A stretch of DNA of 35,895 nt, taken from assembly GCA_016794225.1 (NCBI GenBank), contig JAEUKQ010000010.1, positions 1 to 35,895 on the forward strand, in the 5' to 3' direction. Position numbers and translations under genes: made by a program. This DNA is from Alphaproteobacteria bacterium. Lineage in GTDB: Bacteria > Pseudomonadota > Alphaproteobacteria > JAEUKQ01. The notes beneath the pieces were generated by a model. It was given only the letters and a program-made list of their open reading frames with translations. It was not told where the DNA came from and ran no database searches. This document shows, piece after piece, positions 1 to 7,715 of the stretch; within the stretch, counting starts at the first letter, position 1; each line of letters begins with the position of its first letter.

Positions 1-720
1 CTTTCGAAAAATGTAAAAAATAATTTAGAAAGTATTATTGCTATAAGACATGAAGTTGAACATAAATTATTTTCTCGAGCAGATCCAATATTTTTCTCAA
101 AATTTCAAGCCAATGCTCTAAATTTTGATAAGACTATTCGTGAATTATTTGGAGAGAAATTATCGCTTAATAGCGAATTATCACTGGCATTACAATTTTC
201 AAAATTACAATTAGATCAAATTAAAGTTTTACAAGAATATGATGTTCCTCCCTCCATCCAAGCTTTAGATGCCCAGTTAAATTCTAATCTAACTGAAGAG
301 GAAAAGGAAAGTATCGAATATCAATTTAAAGTTATTTATTCTTTAGAAAGCTCTTCAAAATCAAAAAATCATTTCCAGTTCATTCAACCGGGATCTGTAG
401 AAGGGAAGCAGATCCATAATATTCTTACAAAACTTAAATTTGCTGATGATCATTATCCTTATAGAACAAAAGATGTATATAGCGAAATAATAAATAAAAC
501 AGGTGAAAAATTTAATCAACATCATCATCGGCAAGCGTGGAGTCTTTACCAAATTCGTCCTAAAGGAGGAGCAAAAAATCCAGAAAATACAAATAAAGAG
601 TTTTGTGTGTATAATAAGGTATGGAAGGGCTATAGTTATTCGCAATCTTGGGTTGATTATTTAGTTGAGTGTATAAAGGATAAAGAGAAGTATAAAGACA
701 TTCTTGCTCACAAGCCATAG
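1..720 (+). CDS. DUF3644/HEPN-like protein, 5' end outside window
   Basis: The reading frame is open from base 1 to a TAG at 718-720, giving 239 residues with no start, so the gene begins upstream. Near the visible N-terminus is RHEVEH (bases 46-63), an R-x4-H motif preceded by a hydrophobic helix. This matches the catalytic signature of HEPN RNases, and the surrounding pattern (NNLESIIAIRHEVEH, then FSKFQANALNFD) resembles DUF3644, a HEPN-clan family. The C-terminal half is basic and Trp/Tyr-rich (HHHRQAW, VWKGYSYSQSWVDY). It may bind nucleic acid, but I do not recognise it. HEPN proteins are often toxins or abortive-infection effectors; that role is inferred. The gene converges on the small XRE gene at 741-1010. 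Confidence 0.6.
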   Translation, partial: LSKNVKNNLESIIAIRHEVEHKLFSRADPIFFSKFQANALNFDKTIRELFGEKLSLNSELSLALQFSKLQLDQIKVLQEYDVPPSIQALDAQLNSNLTEEEKESIEYQFKVIYSLESSSKSKNHFQFIQPGSVEGKQIHNILTKLKFADDHYPYRTKDVYSEIINKTGEKFNQHHHRQAWSLYQIRPKGGAKNPENTNKEFCVYNKVWKGYSYSQSWVDYLVECIKDKEKYKDILAHKP

Positions 721-740
721 TTCACTTGTCATAAAGCGTT

Positions 741-1010
741 TCAACACATCATCAATACTTTTAAAATTAGATTAAAACACCCAACACTTATACCACTCCT
801 TCCAGCCTCATATTTCTGAATCTGCTGGTAGGTAACACCTAACATTTCGCCCAATTGTTTTTGAGTTATGCCATGCTTACGGCGCAGGGTGCGGATGAGG
901 TTGCCAACTTGTTGATTCACCTGCCGTTCATAATCATGCCGTGCCTGTTTATTTGTAAAATCAAGCGGCGCAAATAAATCTAACTGACTCTTGGATTGCT
1001 GGCAACACAT
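741..1010 (-). CDS. Small XRE-family HTH regulator
   Basis: This is an 89-residue protein. Residues about 34-80 form a helix-turn-helix of the XRE/Cro type: LIRTLRRKHGITQKQLGEML, then GVTYQQIQKYEAG and SGISVG. The TYQQIQKYE recognition helix is common in alphaproteobacterial XRE proteins. It ends at LILKVLMMC, directly after the HTH fold, where relatives usually carry more sequence, so it may be a minimal or C-terminally clipped form. The ATG at 1010 has no clear Shine-Dalgarno sequence. It is divergent from the HTH gene at 1134 and shares with it a 124-bp intergenic region with an inverted repeat. It probably binds DNA locally; the target is unknown. Confidence 0.75.
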   Translation of the reverse strand: MCCQQSKSQLDLFAPLDFTNKQARHDYERQVNQQVGNLIRTLRRKHGITQKQLGEMLGVTYQQIQKYEAGRSGISVGCFNLILKVLMMC

Positions 1011-1050
1011 TTGACTCGATGATTTTTACAATATTTATGCGTTAAAATAA

Positions 1051-1079
1051 CAAATTTTAAGTATTTTAATTAAAATTTG
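1051..1079. promoter_or_regulatory. Inverted repeat between divergent HTH genes
   Basis: CAAATTTTAA at 1051-1060 is matched by its exact reverse complement TTAAAATTTG at 1070-1079, with a 9-base AT-only spacer. It sits in the middle of the 124-bp region between two divergent XRE genes. This is the expected place for an operator used by one or both. The arms are AT-rich, so chance symmetry is possible. Confidence 0.45.
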
Positions 1080-1133
1080 AGAAAATGTAAATACGCTACT
1101 TGCTATCCTGATGAAAAAGAATAGCAGGATGTC

Positions 1134-1409
1134 ATGAGTAATCAAAAATCCCCACCAAGTGCCAATATCTGTGGCCACCGCATTAAGATAGCGCGGGTTG
1201 AAGCAAATATGAATCAGTTGGAATTAGCTACGTTACTGAGTACCGACTATGACCTAATAGTGGACCAAAACGCCATTTCCAGAATGGAAAAGGGGGAGCG
1301 GTTTGTAAGAGATTACGAAATTATCATCCTCGCCAAGGCCCTGAACAAGCACCCCATGTGGCTGCTGTTTGGCGACCAAATTCCCGCGGAATTTCGGCAA
1401 AAGAATTAG
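1134..1409 (+). CDS. Small XRE-family HTH regulator (second)
   Basis: This 91-residue protein is almost all HTH: ICGHRIKIARVEANMNQLEL, LATLL, then QNAISRMEKGERFVRDYEII, ending in LNKHPMWLLFGDQIPAEF. The closing HPMWLLFG motif is typical of short XRE repressors of mobile or accessory loci. The ATG at 1134 is preceded by AGGA five bases upstream (1126-1129). It is divergent from the XRE gene at 741-1010. A decayed second copy of its last 17 codons lies at 3874-3927, so the gene has been duplicated with its neighbourhood. The regulated gene is unknown; the secreted-protein gene 100 bases downstream is a candidate by position only. Confidence 0.8.
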   Translation: MSNQKSPPSANICGHRIKIARVEANMNQLELATLLSTDYDLIVDQNAISRMEKGERFVRDYEIIILAKALNKHPMWLLFGDQIPAEFRQKN

Positions 1410-1511
1410 GGCAAGCGGGCATCTGCTAAAAAATTTGATAGTTATAAATCAGGGCATAGTAATATTGGGGGAGGTATTTGAGTGTATCAAGCTGATATTC
1501 TTGAGGTAAAA

Positions 1512-2969
1512 ATGAAATTGCACCGAATTCTTAGGCTTGCCCGGTGGGGGATATTACTTAGCTTCATCAGCAACTTTAGCCATGCCCAAACCCCCCTTGT
1601 CACTTCTGTTGTTACGACAGAAAAACTTCCACCAGTGGGAAAATATAACCTTTTGAATTGCGGCTTTTACGGCAGCCCTGATCAGCAATCCACTTGGTGG
1701 GCATGTAACCTTTACCCAGATGATTTCCCTGAATCAGGAACTCCGGAACAAATGGAACAATTTCATAAGGCGATGATAAAGGCCCCGGCTTTATGGTTAA
1801 CACCGCTTCAAGATAACGGGGAATTGGGGAGGGGACAGTCAGTATCACTATCATTAAAGGCGGATTTTAATTTACCCTTCAGTCAATTACTTACTTTAGG
1901 AAATGATGGTCATTTATTGATTTCCCTAAGATCAACCTTAGAACAGGTTCCCTTTATTATTCTTTTAAAACTTCCTTCCTTGGTGAAGGATAATAACAAC
2001 CCCTTGCAAGAGAAATTATTTTATAGATTCTTCGATTTTTATTATAGCTTAATTCAGACAATAGCTATGAGAGAAGGGGGTTATACGCTATTATTGCATG
2101 GATATGATTCGATTAATCCTCCTCAACAAAATAACCAGTTTATTGTAGTCAAATTAAATAATAAAGGGCAAGAATTGTGGCGCTATATTTATCCTAAGCC
2201 AGTTTCAGAGGAAGGAGTGCCACAAGAACAGATGTTTTTAACGGCGGATGATAAAACGGTTCTTTTTTGGGCTAATTATAATGAATATGATTATAACCAA
2301 GATAATGACAACAATGATTATGGAGCTGTTGGAACCAAGCTGGTATGTCTAGATAAGAATGGTCAAGTCATCAACAATAATGTCGTTCCAGGTTCTTCTA
2401 TTGATAATCCAGTTGCCTTGCAAAACGGTGAATTTGGTTTTACGCAGTACCTGTATGATAAAACGATTGATAGGCATAAGCCCTATTTTCTAAGGTTTAG
2501 CAAAAACTGCGAAAAAATAAGTCAAAGAATTCTAGAATTTCCAATTCACCCCAGGCATAACTCAGATTTTAATAATATTAAATCAATTCTTTTATTACCA
2601 AATGGACATTTGTTGATTGGCTATATACAACAACAATATGTTTTGGACGCCGAAAAAGGTGCCACCGATTCTTACAATAGTTTTTATTTGGCTGAATTTG
2701 ACGATGGCTTAAAAGTCATTCGAGATATAGAGGTTATTGGTGGCCAGAATCCTGATCGTGATTATTTGGAAAGTATTACCGATACCAATGGTGAAGATTA
2801 CATCGATATAACTTTTGCCTTGCTGCCGAAAAGAAATGAAATATTGGTTTCCATCCATAATATGTGGGCTGGGGCAGAATTTGCTTCGGAAGAAAGGGCG
2901 CCTCGATTGCTACCCAATAAATACTTATTGCCCAAAATCTACCGTGTCCAATTGCCTTTCAGCAATTAA
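1512..2969 (+). CDS. Secreted protein, probable beta-propeller, unknown function
   Basis: From the ATG at 1512 this gives 485 residues. It begins with a clear signal peptide (MKLHRILRLARWGILLSFIS, then NFSHA before QTP), so export to the periplasm or outside is likely. That ATG has GAGG five bases upstream. A GTG at 1482, with GGGGGAGG before it, is a possible alternative but would put ten extra residues ahead of the signal peptide. The body has recurring strand-turn blocks of the kind found in propeller repeats: FIVVKLNNKGQELWRYI, LTADDKTVLFW, LVCLDKNGQVI, LLLPNGHLLIGYI. I do not recognise a named family or catalytic residues. It converges on the HdeA-like gene across a terminator. Confidence 0.7.
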   Translation: MKLHRILRLARWGILLSFISNFSHAQTPLVTSVVTTEKLPPVGKYNLLNCGFYGSPDQQSTWWACNLYPDDFPESGTPEQMEQFHKAMIKAPALWLTPLQDNGELGRGQSVSLSLKADFNLPFSQLLTLGNDGHLLISLRSTLEQVPFIILLKLPSLVKDNNNPLQEKLFYRFFDFYYSLIQTIAMREGGYTLLLHGYDSINPPQQNNQFIVVKLNNKGQELWRYIYPKPVSEEGVPQEQMFLTADDKTVLFWANYNEYDYNQDNDNNDYGAVGTKLVCLDKNGQVINNNVVPGSSIDNPVALQNGEFGFTQYLYDKTIDRHKPYFLRFSKNCEKISQRILEFPIHPRHNSDFNNIKSILLLPNGHLLIGYIQQQYVLDAEKGATDSYNSFYLAEFDDGLKVIRDIEVIGGQNPDRDYLESITDTNGEDYIDITFALLPKRNEILVSIHNMWAGAEFASEERAPRLLPNKYLLPKIYRVQLPFSN

Positions 2970-3021
2970 AGGTTGTTTTCTATATTGCAAAATAGAAAAA
3001 GGTAAACGATTTATGTAGAAT

Positions 3022-3061
3022 AAAGGTTGACAAAGTTTTGCTGTTCTTTTGCCAACCTTTT
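3022..3061. terminator. Probable bidirectional terminator
   Basis: AAAGGTTG (3022-3029) pairs with CAACCTTT (3053-3060). Partial inner pairing (CAAAG with CTTTTG) extends the stem. It lies between two convergent genes ending at 2969 and 3069. The T-run is short on both sides, so efficiency is uncertain. Confidence 0.5.
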
Positions 3062-3068
3062 CCAATTC

Positions 3069-3665
3069 TTAGCGGGTTTTAACAATCTCTTGCATCATGG
3101 GCAGCAGAATGCTTGTTGGCTGCTGTTGGCATTTCTTGAAAACCATGTTGATCATTTCTGATTGTTTTGCTAGGTTAATAAAAGGTTTCTTGGAAAGATG
3201 CCCCTCCATCCATATAAGCAAAGCCCTTGAGTCGCTTGTCCATTCACCATTTTGTTTTTCCAAATTCTGGCATGTCAATTTGGTTATGTCTTGTCTATCC
3301 CTATATTCCTTTATGGCCAAACTTTTATAAGTCGAATTCATGGTCGACAAAAGTAAGGAAGAATTTTTTTTGTCACAGTTTTCTAAAGATTGCTCGATTA
3401 GATCAAATGTTATGGTTTCAGAATAAAAATCATCTTTGATAACCTGCCCACTAGCCCACACAAGAATTTCTAATGACATATCACCACTTGCGGCTATATC
3501 TGCGTCATCATCTTGCTGTATCTCTTCCAAAAAAAGATTAATAAATTGCTGGCAGGTAAATTTTTGTAGGTCAATCGATGTTGGGGGTGCGGCGATTACG
3601 GAGTGACTTATTGCCCAAATTAATCCACCTAAAGCAAAACATAGGTTTTTCAAATAATTAATCAT
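3069..3665 (-). CDS. Exported protein with two HdeA-like domains
   Basis: From the ATG at 3665 this gives 198 residues. AAGGA lies 8 bases upstream, and a signal peptide follows (MINYLKNLCFALGGLIWAIS, cleavage near VIAA). The longer frame to 3716 lacks such signals. The mature part appears to be two similar halves: C38...ILVWASGQV...C97 and C132...LLIWMEGHL...C179. Each has a TC start, a W-x-x-G centre, and a second Cys 47-59 residues on. HdeA/HdeB acid chaperones have this plan, with one disulfide about 48 residues apart. A periplasmic chaperone or acid-stress role is inferred. The fold assignment is by motif only. A decayed copy of the C-terminus lies at 4034-4132. Confidence 0.6.
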   Translation of the reverse strand: MINYLKNLCFALGGLIWAISHSVIAAPPTSIDLQKFTCQQFINLFLEEIQQDDDADIAASGDMSLEILVWASGQVIKDDFYSETITFDLIEQSLENCDKKNSSLLLSTMNSTYKSLAIKEYRDRQDITKLTCQNLEKQNGEWTSDSRALLIWMEGHLSKKPFINLAKQSEMINMVFKKCQQQPTSILLPMMQEIVKTR

Positions 3666-3873
3666 AGGAATAATCCTTATATTTATTTTGATAACAATAT
3701 AATAATCAATGTTCAAAATTATTTATCATAAACGCATCTTAAAAGCATTAGATTTAGATAATCTACGGGTACAATAAAACAGGAATAATTAATTTTGTTT
3801 ACTTTATTTGTGAAAAGGGAAGTAAAAATAAAATAATGATTGCGATGATCAATCTATATCAATGTTGTTGTAA

Positions 3874-3927
3874 AAACACCCAATGTGGCTGCTGTTCGGC
3901 GACCAAATTCCCAAAGAATTTAAATAA
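3874..3927 (+). pseudogene. Remnant of the 1134-1409 HTH gene (C-terminus)
   Basis: The translation KHPMWLLFGDQIPKEF plus K and a stop matches the last residues of the XRE protein at 1134-1409 (KHPMWLLFGDQIPAEF). An in-frame TAA sits directly before it, and nothing upstream reads as the rest of the gene. Sequence after the stop also resembles that after 1409 (GGGCAAG...ATCTGCTA), so DNA was duplicated and then decayed. Confidence 0.75.
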
Positions 3928-4033
3928 TAACGAATGCTAAGATAGGAAAAATAGGGGGAAGGGCAAGTTTTTATCTGCTATATCCAGCTCATGCCCCTAA
4001 TCTGATACCAATCCAATATGAAATTTCCTTGTT

Positions 4034-4132
4034 TTATTGAGAATCAATAATATTTTTAACAATGGGTAGCAGAGGCACAGCGGGCTGCTGATATTTAGTA
4101 AGATTACAAGAAGAGCAGCTATTTGACACCAG
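4034..4132 (-). pseudogene. Remnant of the HdeA-like gene (C-terminus)
   Basis: Read on the minus strand, the frame encodes KYQQPAVPLLPIVKNIIDSQ and a stop. It aligns with the end of the protein at 3069-3665 (KCQQQPTSILLPMMQEIVKT). The open stretch is only 33 codons and begins right after an in-frame TAA. Strand and order relative to the HTH remnant match the intact cassette. The middle gene (secreted propeller-like protein) is missing. Confidence 0.65.
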
Positions 4133-4187
4133 TTAAATTTTCTTATACACCTGATTTCAAATAATAATGGAAGCCAGGGATATTCAC

Positions 4188-5645
4188 ATGCCATCTATCT
4201 CATCATCTCTTTATAACGACGATTTAGCGGCGGTTCCCGAAAGCCACCGTACCTGGAACACCTGGAATTATGCCGCACTTTGGATTAGCATGAGTTTGTG
4301 TATTCCAACCTATATGTTAGCAAGTTCACTTATTAGTGGGGGTATGAATTGGTGGCAAGCTATTCTTACGGTTTTCTTAGGTAATTTTATTGTTCTTATT
4401 CCGATGATTTTGAATGGGAAGGCGGGTGCAAAATATGGTGTTCCTTTTCCAGTATTAGCCCGAGCCAGCTTTGGGGTACGTGGCGCTAATATTCCAGCTA
4501 TTTTACGTGCAATTGTGGCGTGTGGATGGTTTGGCGTTCAAACTTGGATTGGTGGATTTGCCCTGTATCAAATGTTGCGCCTGTGGTGGCCGACCCTGGG
4601 TATTATGGAGCCTATATTTCCCAATTCGTTCGGCTTAGAAACCGGGCCTGCTATTTGTTTTATGATTTTTTGGTTGCTAAATATGTTAGTGGTGCTTTTA
4701 GGAGTTGAAAGCATTCGCCGATTACTGGTATTTAAGGCTGCCATCTTGCCGTTATTTGCTTTGACGCTGCTATTCTGGGCGATTGACGTTAGCAACGGGT
4801 TAGGGCCAATTTTAAGTCAGCCATCCAAATTTGCCACCAGCAGTGAATTTTTCCAGTTTTTCTTTCCCGGCTTAACTGCCATGGTAGGGTTCTGGGCCAC
4901 TTTGTCCCTAAATATTCCTGATTTCACGCGCTATGCCAAAAGCCAAAAGGCACAAATGCTGGGGCAGGCTATTGGGTTACCACCAGCCATGACTCTATTC
5001 GCTTTTATCGGGGTGGTGGTGACATCAGCCACCATCATTATTTACGGCCATGCTATCTGGGATCCGATTGTACTGGCTGGTAAATTTACCGATAAGATTT
5101 TAATTAGTGTGGCGATGGTGGTAATTGTGTTATCGACTCTGGCCACTAACATTGCAGCCAATATTGTTAGCCCAGCAAATGATTTTTCTAACCTGGCACC
5201 AGCGCATATCGGTTTTAAAATGGGTGGTCTGATCACCGGCATTATCGGAATTTTGATTTTCCCCTGGAAATTGTTGGCTGATCCCAGCGGGTATATTTTC
5301 ACTTGGTTGGTCGGATATTCCGCTTTGCTTGGACCCATTGGCGGCATTATGATTGCCGATTACTTTTTCATTCGTCGACAACAATTGGCCGTAAATGACT
5401 TATATCAATTACAAGGTCAATATAGCTATAGCAGCGGATTTAACATTCGGGCTATTCTAGCTTTGGTTATTGGTATCATACCTAACGTGCCAGGATTTTT
5501 ATCAGCTGTTGGGCTATTGGTGGCCAGCAGTATGCCAACCTGGGTTATTGACCTTTATCATTATGCTTGGTTTGTTGGATTTTTCTTATCAGGGCTAGTT
5601 TATTGGGTACTTATGCCAAAAAAGCTTTTGCCGAAGCATTCTTAA
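4188..5645 (+). CDS. NCS1-family nucleobase/hydantoin:cation symporter
   Basis: This 485-residue membrane protein has about 12 hydrophobic segments. It starts SLYNDDLAAVPESHRTWNTW and then NYAALWISMSLCIPTYMLAS, the N-terminal signature of NCS1 permeases (Mhp1, PucI, cytosine/uracil/allantoin types). Further family motifs are GVPFPVLARASFGVRGANIP, GWFGVQTWIGG, and NIPDFTRYAKSQ. The ATG at 4188 has CAGGGA about 7 bases upstream; the earlier ATG at 4167 has none. Substrate cannot be fixed from sequence; allantoin, hydantoin, uracil and thiamine-type pyrimidines are all transported by relatives. No catabolic genes for these sit beside it. It stands alone between remnants and the FMN reductase gene. 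Confidence 0.9.
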   Translation: MPSISSSLYNDDLAAVPESHRTWNTWNYAALWISMSLCIPTYMLASSLISGGMNWWQAILTVFLGNFIVLIPMILNGKAGAKYGVPFPVLARASFGVRGANIPAILRAIVACGWFGVQTWIGGFALYQMLRLWWPTLGIMEPIFPNSFGLETGPAICFMIFWLLNMLVVLLGVESIRRLLVFKAAILPLFALTLLFWAIDVSNGLGPILSQPSKFATSSEFFQFFFPGLTAMVGFWATLSLNIPDFTRYAKSQKAQMLGQAIGLPPAMTLFAFIGVVVTSATIIIYGHAIWDPIVLAGKFTDKILISVAMVVIVLSTLATNIAANIVSPANDFSNLAPAHIGFKMGGLITGIIGILIFPWKLLADPSGYIFTWLVGYSALLGPIGGIMIADYFFIRRQQLAVNDLYQLQGQYSYSSGFNIRAILALVIGIIPNVPGFLSAVGLLVASSMPTWVIDLYHYAWFVGFFLSGLVYWVLMPKKLLPKHS

Positions 5646-5876
5646 TAATAAGCTCTTTCCCCAATCACCCATCAGGTAGGACAGTGAAGTAAAAGTGTTT
5701 TGGTGTGTAAACATGAATTTGTTCTTTGGGTTAGTGGGATCACCAATGGCTACTTTGTTTTTAGTGCTTTATGTATAAAGCTTTAAAAGTAGCCAATATT
5801 GACCACAAACTTTATCTCGTTCTACTTGTAAAGATAAAAATATGTTGACAAGTATCCGAATGTCTAATGCAAGCCA

Positions 5877-6482
5877 TTATTGCCCGTAAGGAAATTGTTT
5901 GTAATCAATAATACCACTGGCGCGTACCGTTTTTAAGGCGTTGGCATAGGCAGTTAAAACCTTCAAATGATAGACGGCACGATTGCGAATTTCTTGGTCA
6001 AGTTGTGGGTTTGTGGAAGGATTTTTCCATATGTTTGTAACGGTGCGTATAATAACATGATCCGGCATCCAACAAATACGTGTGTTTTTATAGCTGCTCA
6101 TCCGCAGTTCAGCAACCGGATAAGCGCCCCCCATACCCGAAGAAACCGCAACAATCAAGCCCGGTTTATGGGCTAATTCATGCGCATCACACAAGACAAA
6201 GAAATTTTTAAGCCCTGGGGGCACCATGCCACTCCATTCCGGTGATACAACAACAAACCCATCTGCTTTTTGCAATTGTTGGCTAACCGGCGACCAAATT
6301 TTTTGCCAACGTTCGGCTTTGCCCCAAACACCATCATCCCACATCGGAAGCTTCAATTCCTGTAAATCCAGCAGGGTTGTTTTAGCGTTTAATTCTTTGG
6401 TCAATATGTCGTTTAACACGTTGCTAATGCGGCGTGATTCCCCTTGGGTTCTATGGCTACCCGAAATAATGGCAATGTTCAT
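5877..6482 (-). CDS. NAD(P)H-dependent FMN reductase, flavodoxin-like
   Basis: This 201-residue protein has the flavodoxin-like fold of the NADPH-dependent FMN reductase family. It starts MNIAIISGSHRTQGESRRIS, where GSHR...S is the FMN phosphate loop. SPEWSGMVPPGLKNFFVLCD is the family's SPEYN-G-x-P-x-x-LKN region. SSGMGGAYPVAELR is the next loop. It should reduce FMN, quinones or azo compounds with NAD(P)H in the cytoplasm. The ATG has AGGA six bases upstream. It is divergent from the Nudix gene across a 170-bp region that holds a palindrome at 6551-6570. The physiological substrate is unknown. Confidence 0.85.
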   Translation of the reverse strand: MNIAIISGSHRTQGESRRISNVLNDILTKELNAKTTLLDLQELKLPMWDDGVWGKAERWQKIWSPVSQQLQKADGFVVVSPEWSGMVPPGLKNFFVLCDAHELAHKPGLIVAVSSGMGGAYPVAELRMSSYKNTRICWMPDHVIIRTVTNIWKNPSTNPQLDQEIRNRAVYHLKVLTAYANALKTVRASGIIDYKQFPYGQ

Positions 6483-6550
6483 GATTATTCCTATGATATA
6501 ATTTATAATAAAATCGATAAAAAAGTCTGCTTAATATGGCATCATGCAGC

Positions 6551-6570
6551 ATATTCTTTTTAAAGAATAT
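6551..6570. promoter_or_regulatory. Palindrome in FMN reductase/Nudix intergenic region
   Basis: ATATTCTTT-TT-AAAGAATAT is a perfect 9+2+9 palindrome, roughly midway between two divergent starts (6482 and 6654). It could be an operator; no regulator gene is adjacent to assign it to. Confidence 0.35.
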
Positions 6571-6653
6571 AAGAAGAAAAAAGTAATTGTGAAGATGCTG
6601 CCGTTCTATATAGACTTATTCTTATATTTGATGTTAATTGCCAAAAGAAAATA

Positions 6654-7025
6654 ATGATTATTTGCGCCTGTTTATTATCCACGACGGAAGATCATATTTT
6701 GTTGGTGCGTGCGCACGGCAAAAGGGTATGGTATTTGCCAGGTGGTAAAATTAATCCAGGTGAACAGCCAGTTTATGCCCTGTGCCGCGAGTTATTTGAA
6801 GAATTGGGTGTGGAAATCAAGCCAAAAGATTGTTTTTATCTGAAAACTATTGTAGGGCCAAGCCACAACCTGCGCGACAAGGTGCAGCTTATATGTTTTG
6901 CGGCTACTTTGCCGCCACAGATGCAAGCGAAAGCCGAGATCGCAGAAATTGCTTGGATTCCCAAGAAATTTTTACATATAATGGCACCCGCTGTGCGCTT
7001 ACTGGTCACAAACCACAACAGCTAA
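6654..7025 (+). CDS. Nudix hydrolase
   Basis: This 123-residue single-domain protein has a complete Nudix box from residue 31: G31-x5-E37-x7-R45-E46-L-x-E49-E50-x-G52. The preceding VWYLPGGKINPGE is also typical. Such enzymes hydrolyse nucleoside diphosphates linked to another group, using Mg bound by the box glutamates. The substrate here cannot be told. No strong Shine-Dalgarno sequence is visible before the ATG. The gene is divergent from the FMN reductase and converges on the small Sel1-like gene. Confidence 0.85.
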   Translation: MIICACLLSTTEDHILLVRAHGKRVWYLPGGKINPGEQPVYALCRELFEELGVEIKPKDCFYLKTIVGPSHNLRDKVQLICFAATLPPQMQAKAEIAEIAWIPKKFLHIMAPAVRLLVTNHNS

Positions 7026-7051
7026 GCTAATTGCCATACCACCGACAAGCA

Positions 7052-7444
7052 TTATTTTACAGGGGGTAAGCGGCCTGGTTGCCATTCCAGTAATTGTTTG
7101 GCAATACGGTGTTTTTGCTGAATTGTGAGATCGCGTTCTAATTGTTCAATGGTGTTTAAAACCGCTTTGGCCATTGGTGTGGCTGAATCTTGTTTTTGTT
7201 GGGTTATTCGGTATATAGCACGGTGACACCAAAAATATGCTTTCTCAAGATTCCTCTCGCCTAGATCGCCACTAAAATAAGCAAGGCACAACTGCATTTG
7301 CGCCTCTGCTTTATCGAGCACAGCTTGCTGAAGTTGATCAGCATGTTCCGGTTCGGTTGATGTCTGACCAAGGGCGGCATTTCCTAGAAAACAGCAGGCG
7401 GACAAAACCAAAAACATTCTTCCCATGGGGTTCTCATATCTCAT
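7052..7444 (-). CDS. Small exported protein with Sel1-like repeat
   Basis: This 130-residue protein begins with a hydrophobic leader (MGRMFLVLSACCFLGNAALG before QTS). It therefore probably goes to the periplasm; an ATG at 7426 (seventh codon) may be the true start. AEAQMQLCLAYFSGDLGERN then LEKAYFWCHRAI is one Sel1-type TPR-like unit. A charged helix (TIEQLERDLTIQQKHRIAKQL) and LPPVK end the protein. Function is unknown; Sel1 units generally mediate protein binding. The two Cys in the repeat could pair in the periplasm. Confidence 0.6.
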   Translation of the reverse strand: MRYENPMGRMFLVLSACCFLGNAALGQTSTEPEHADQLQQAVLDKAEAQMQLCLAYFSGDLGERNLEKAYFWCHRAIYRITQQKQDSATPMAKAVLNTIEQLERDLTIQQKHRIAKQLLEWQPGRLPPVK

Positions 7445-7715
7445 GATTATACCGCACCATTCTATAGATTAATATCACAAATGCTAGTAACTAACTGATT
7501 ATGTGGTATGATCTTGAAATAGAATGCCATGTCCATTGGTTAGTGAAGATATGCTATTAAGTCTATATCCCAAATGCTTAACAGATAAATATACCAAAGT
7601 TGCTTGTTTTTTGTTGGGATATAATAAAAGGAGGAGTATAAGGTTCGTCTTGTTTGCGAACATGATGAAGCTGCTAGCTGACAGGGGAACATGGGAATCT
7701 AGGTCAAAAAGGGTG

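Noticed and set aside
3997-4194. 65-residue minus-strand ORF before the permease
   Set aside because: It is in a different frame from the HdeA-like remnant, and its sequence resembles no protein. The remnant frame explains the region better.
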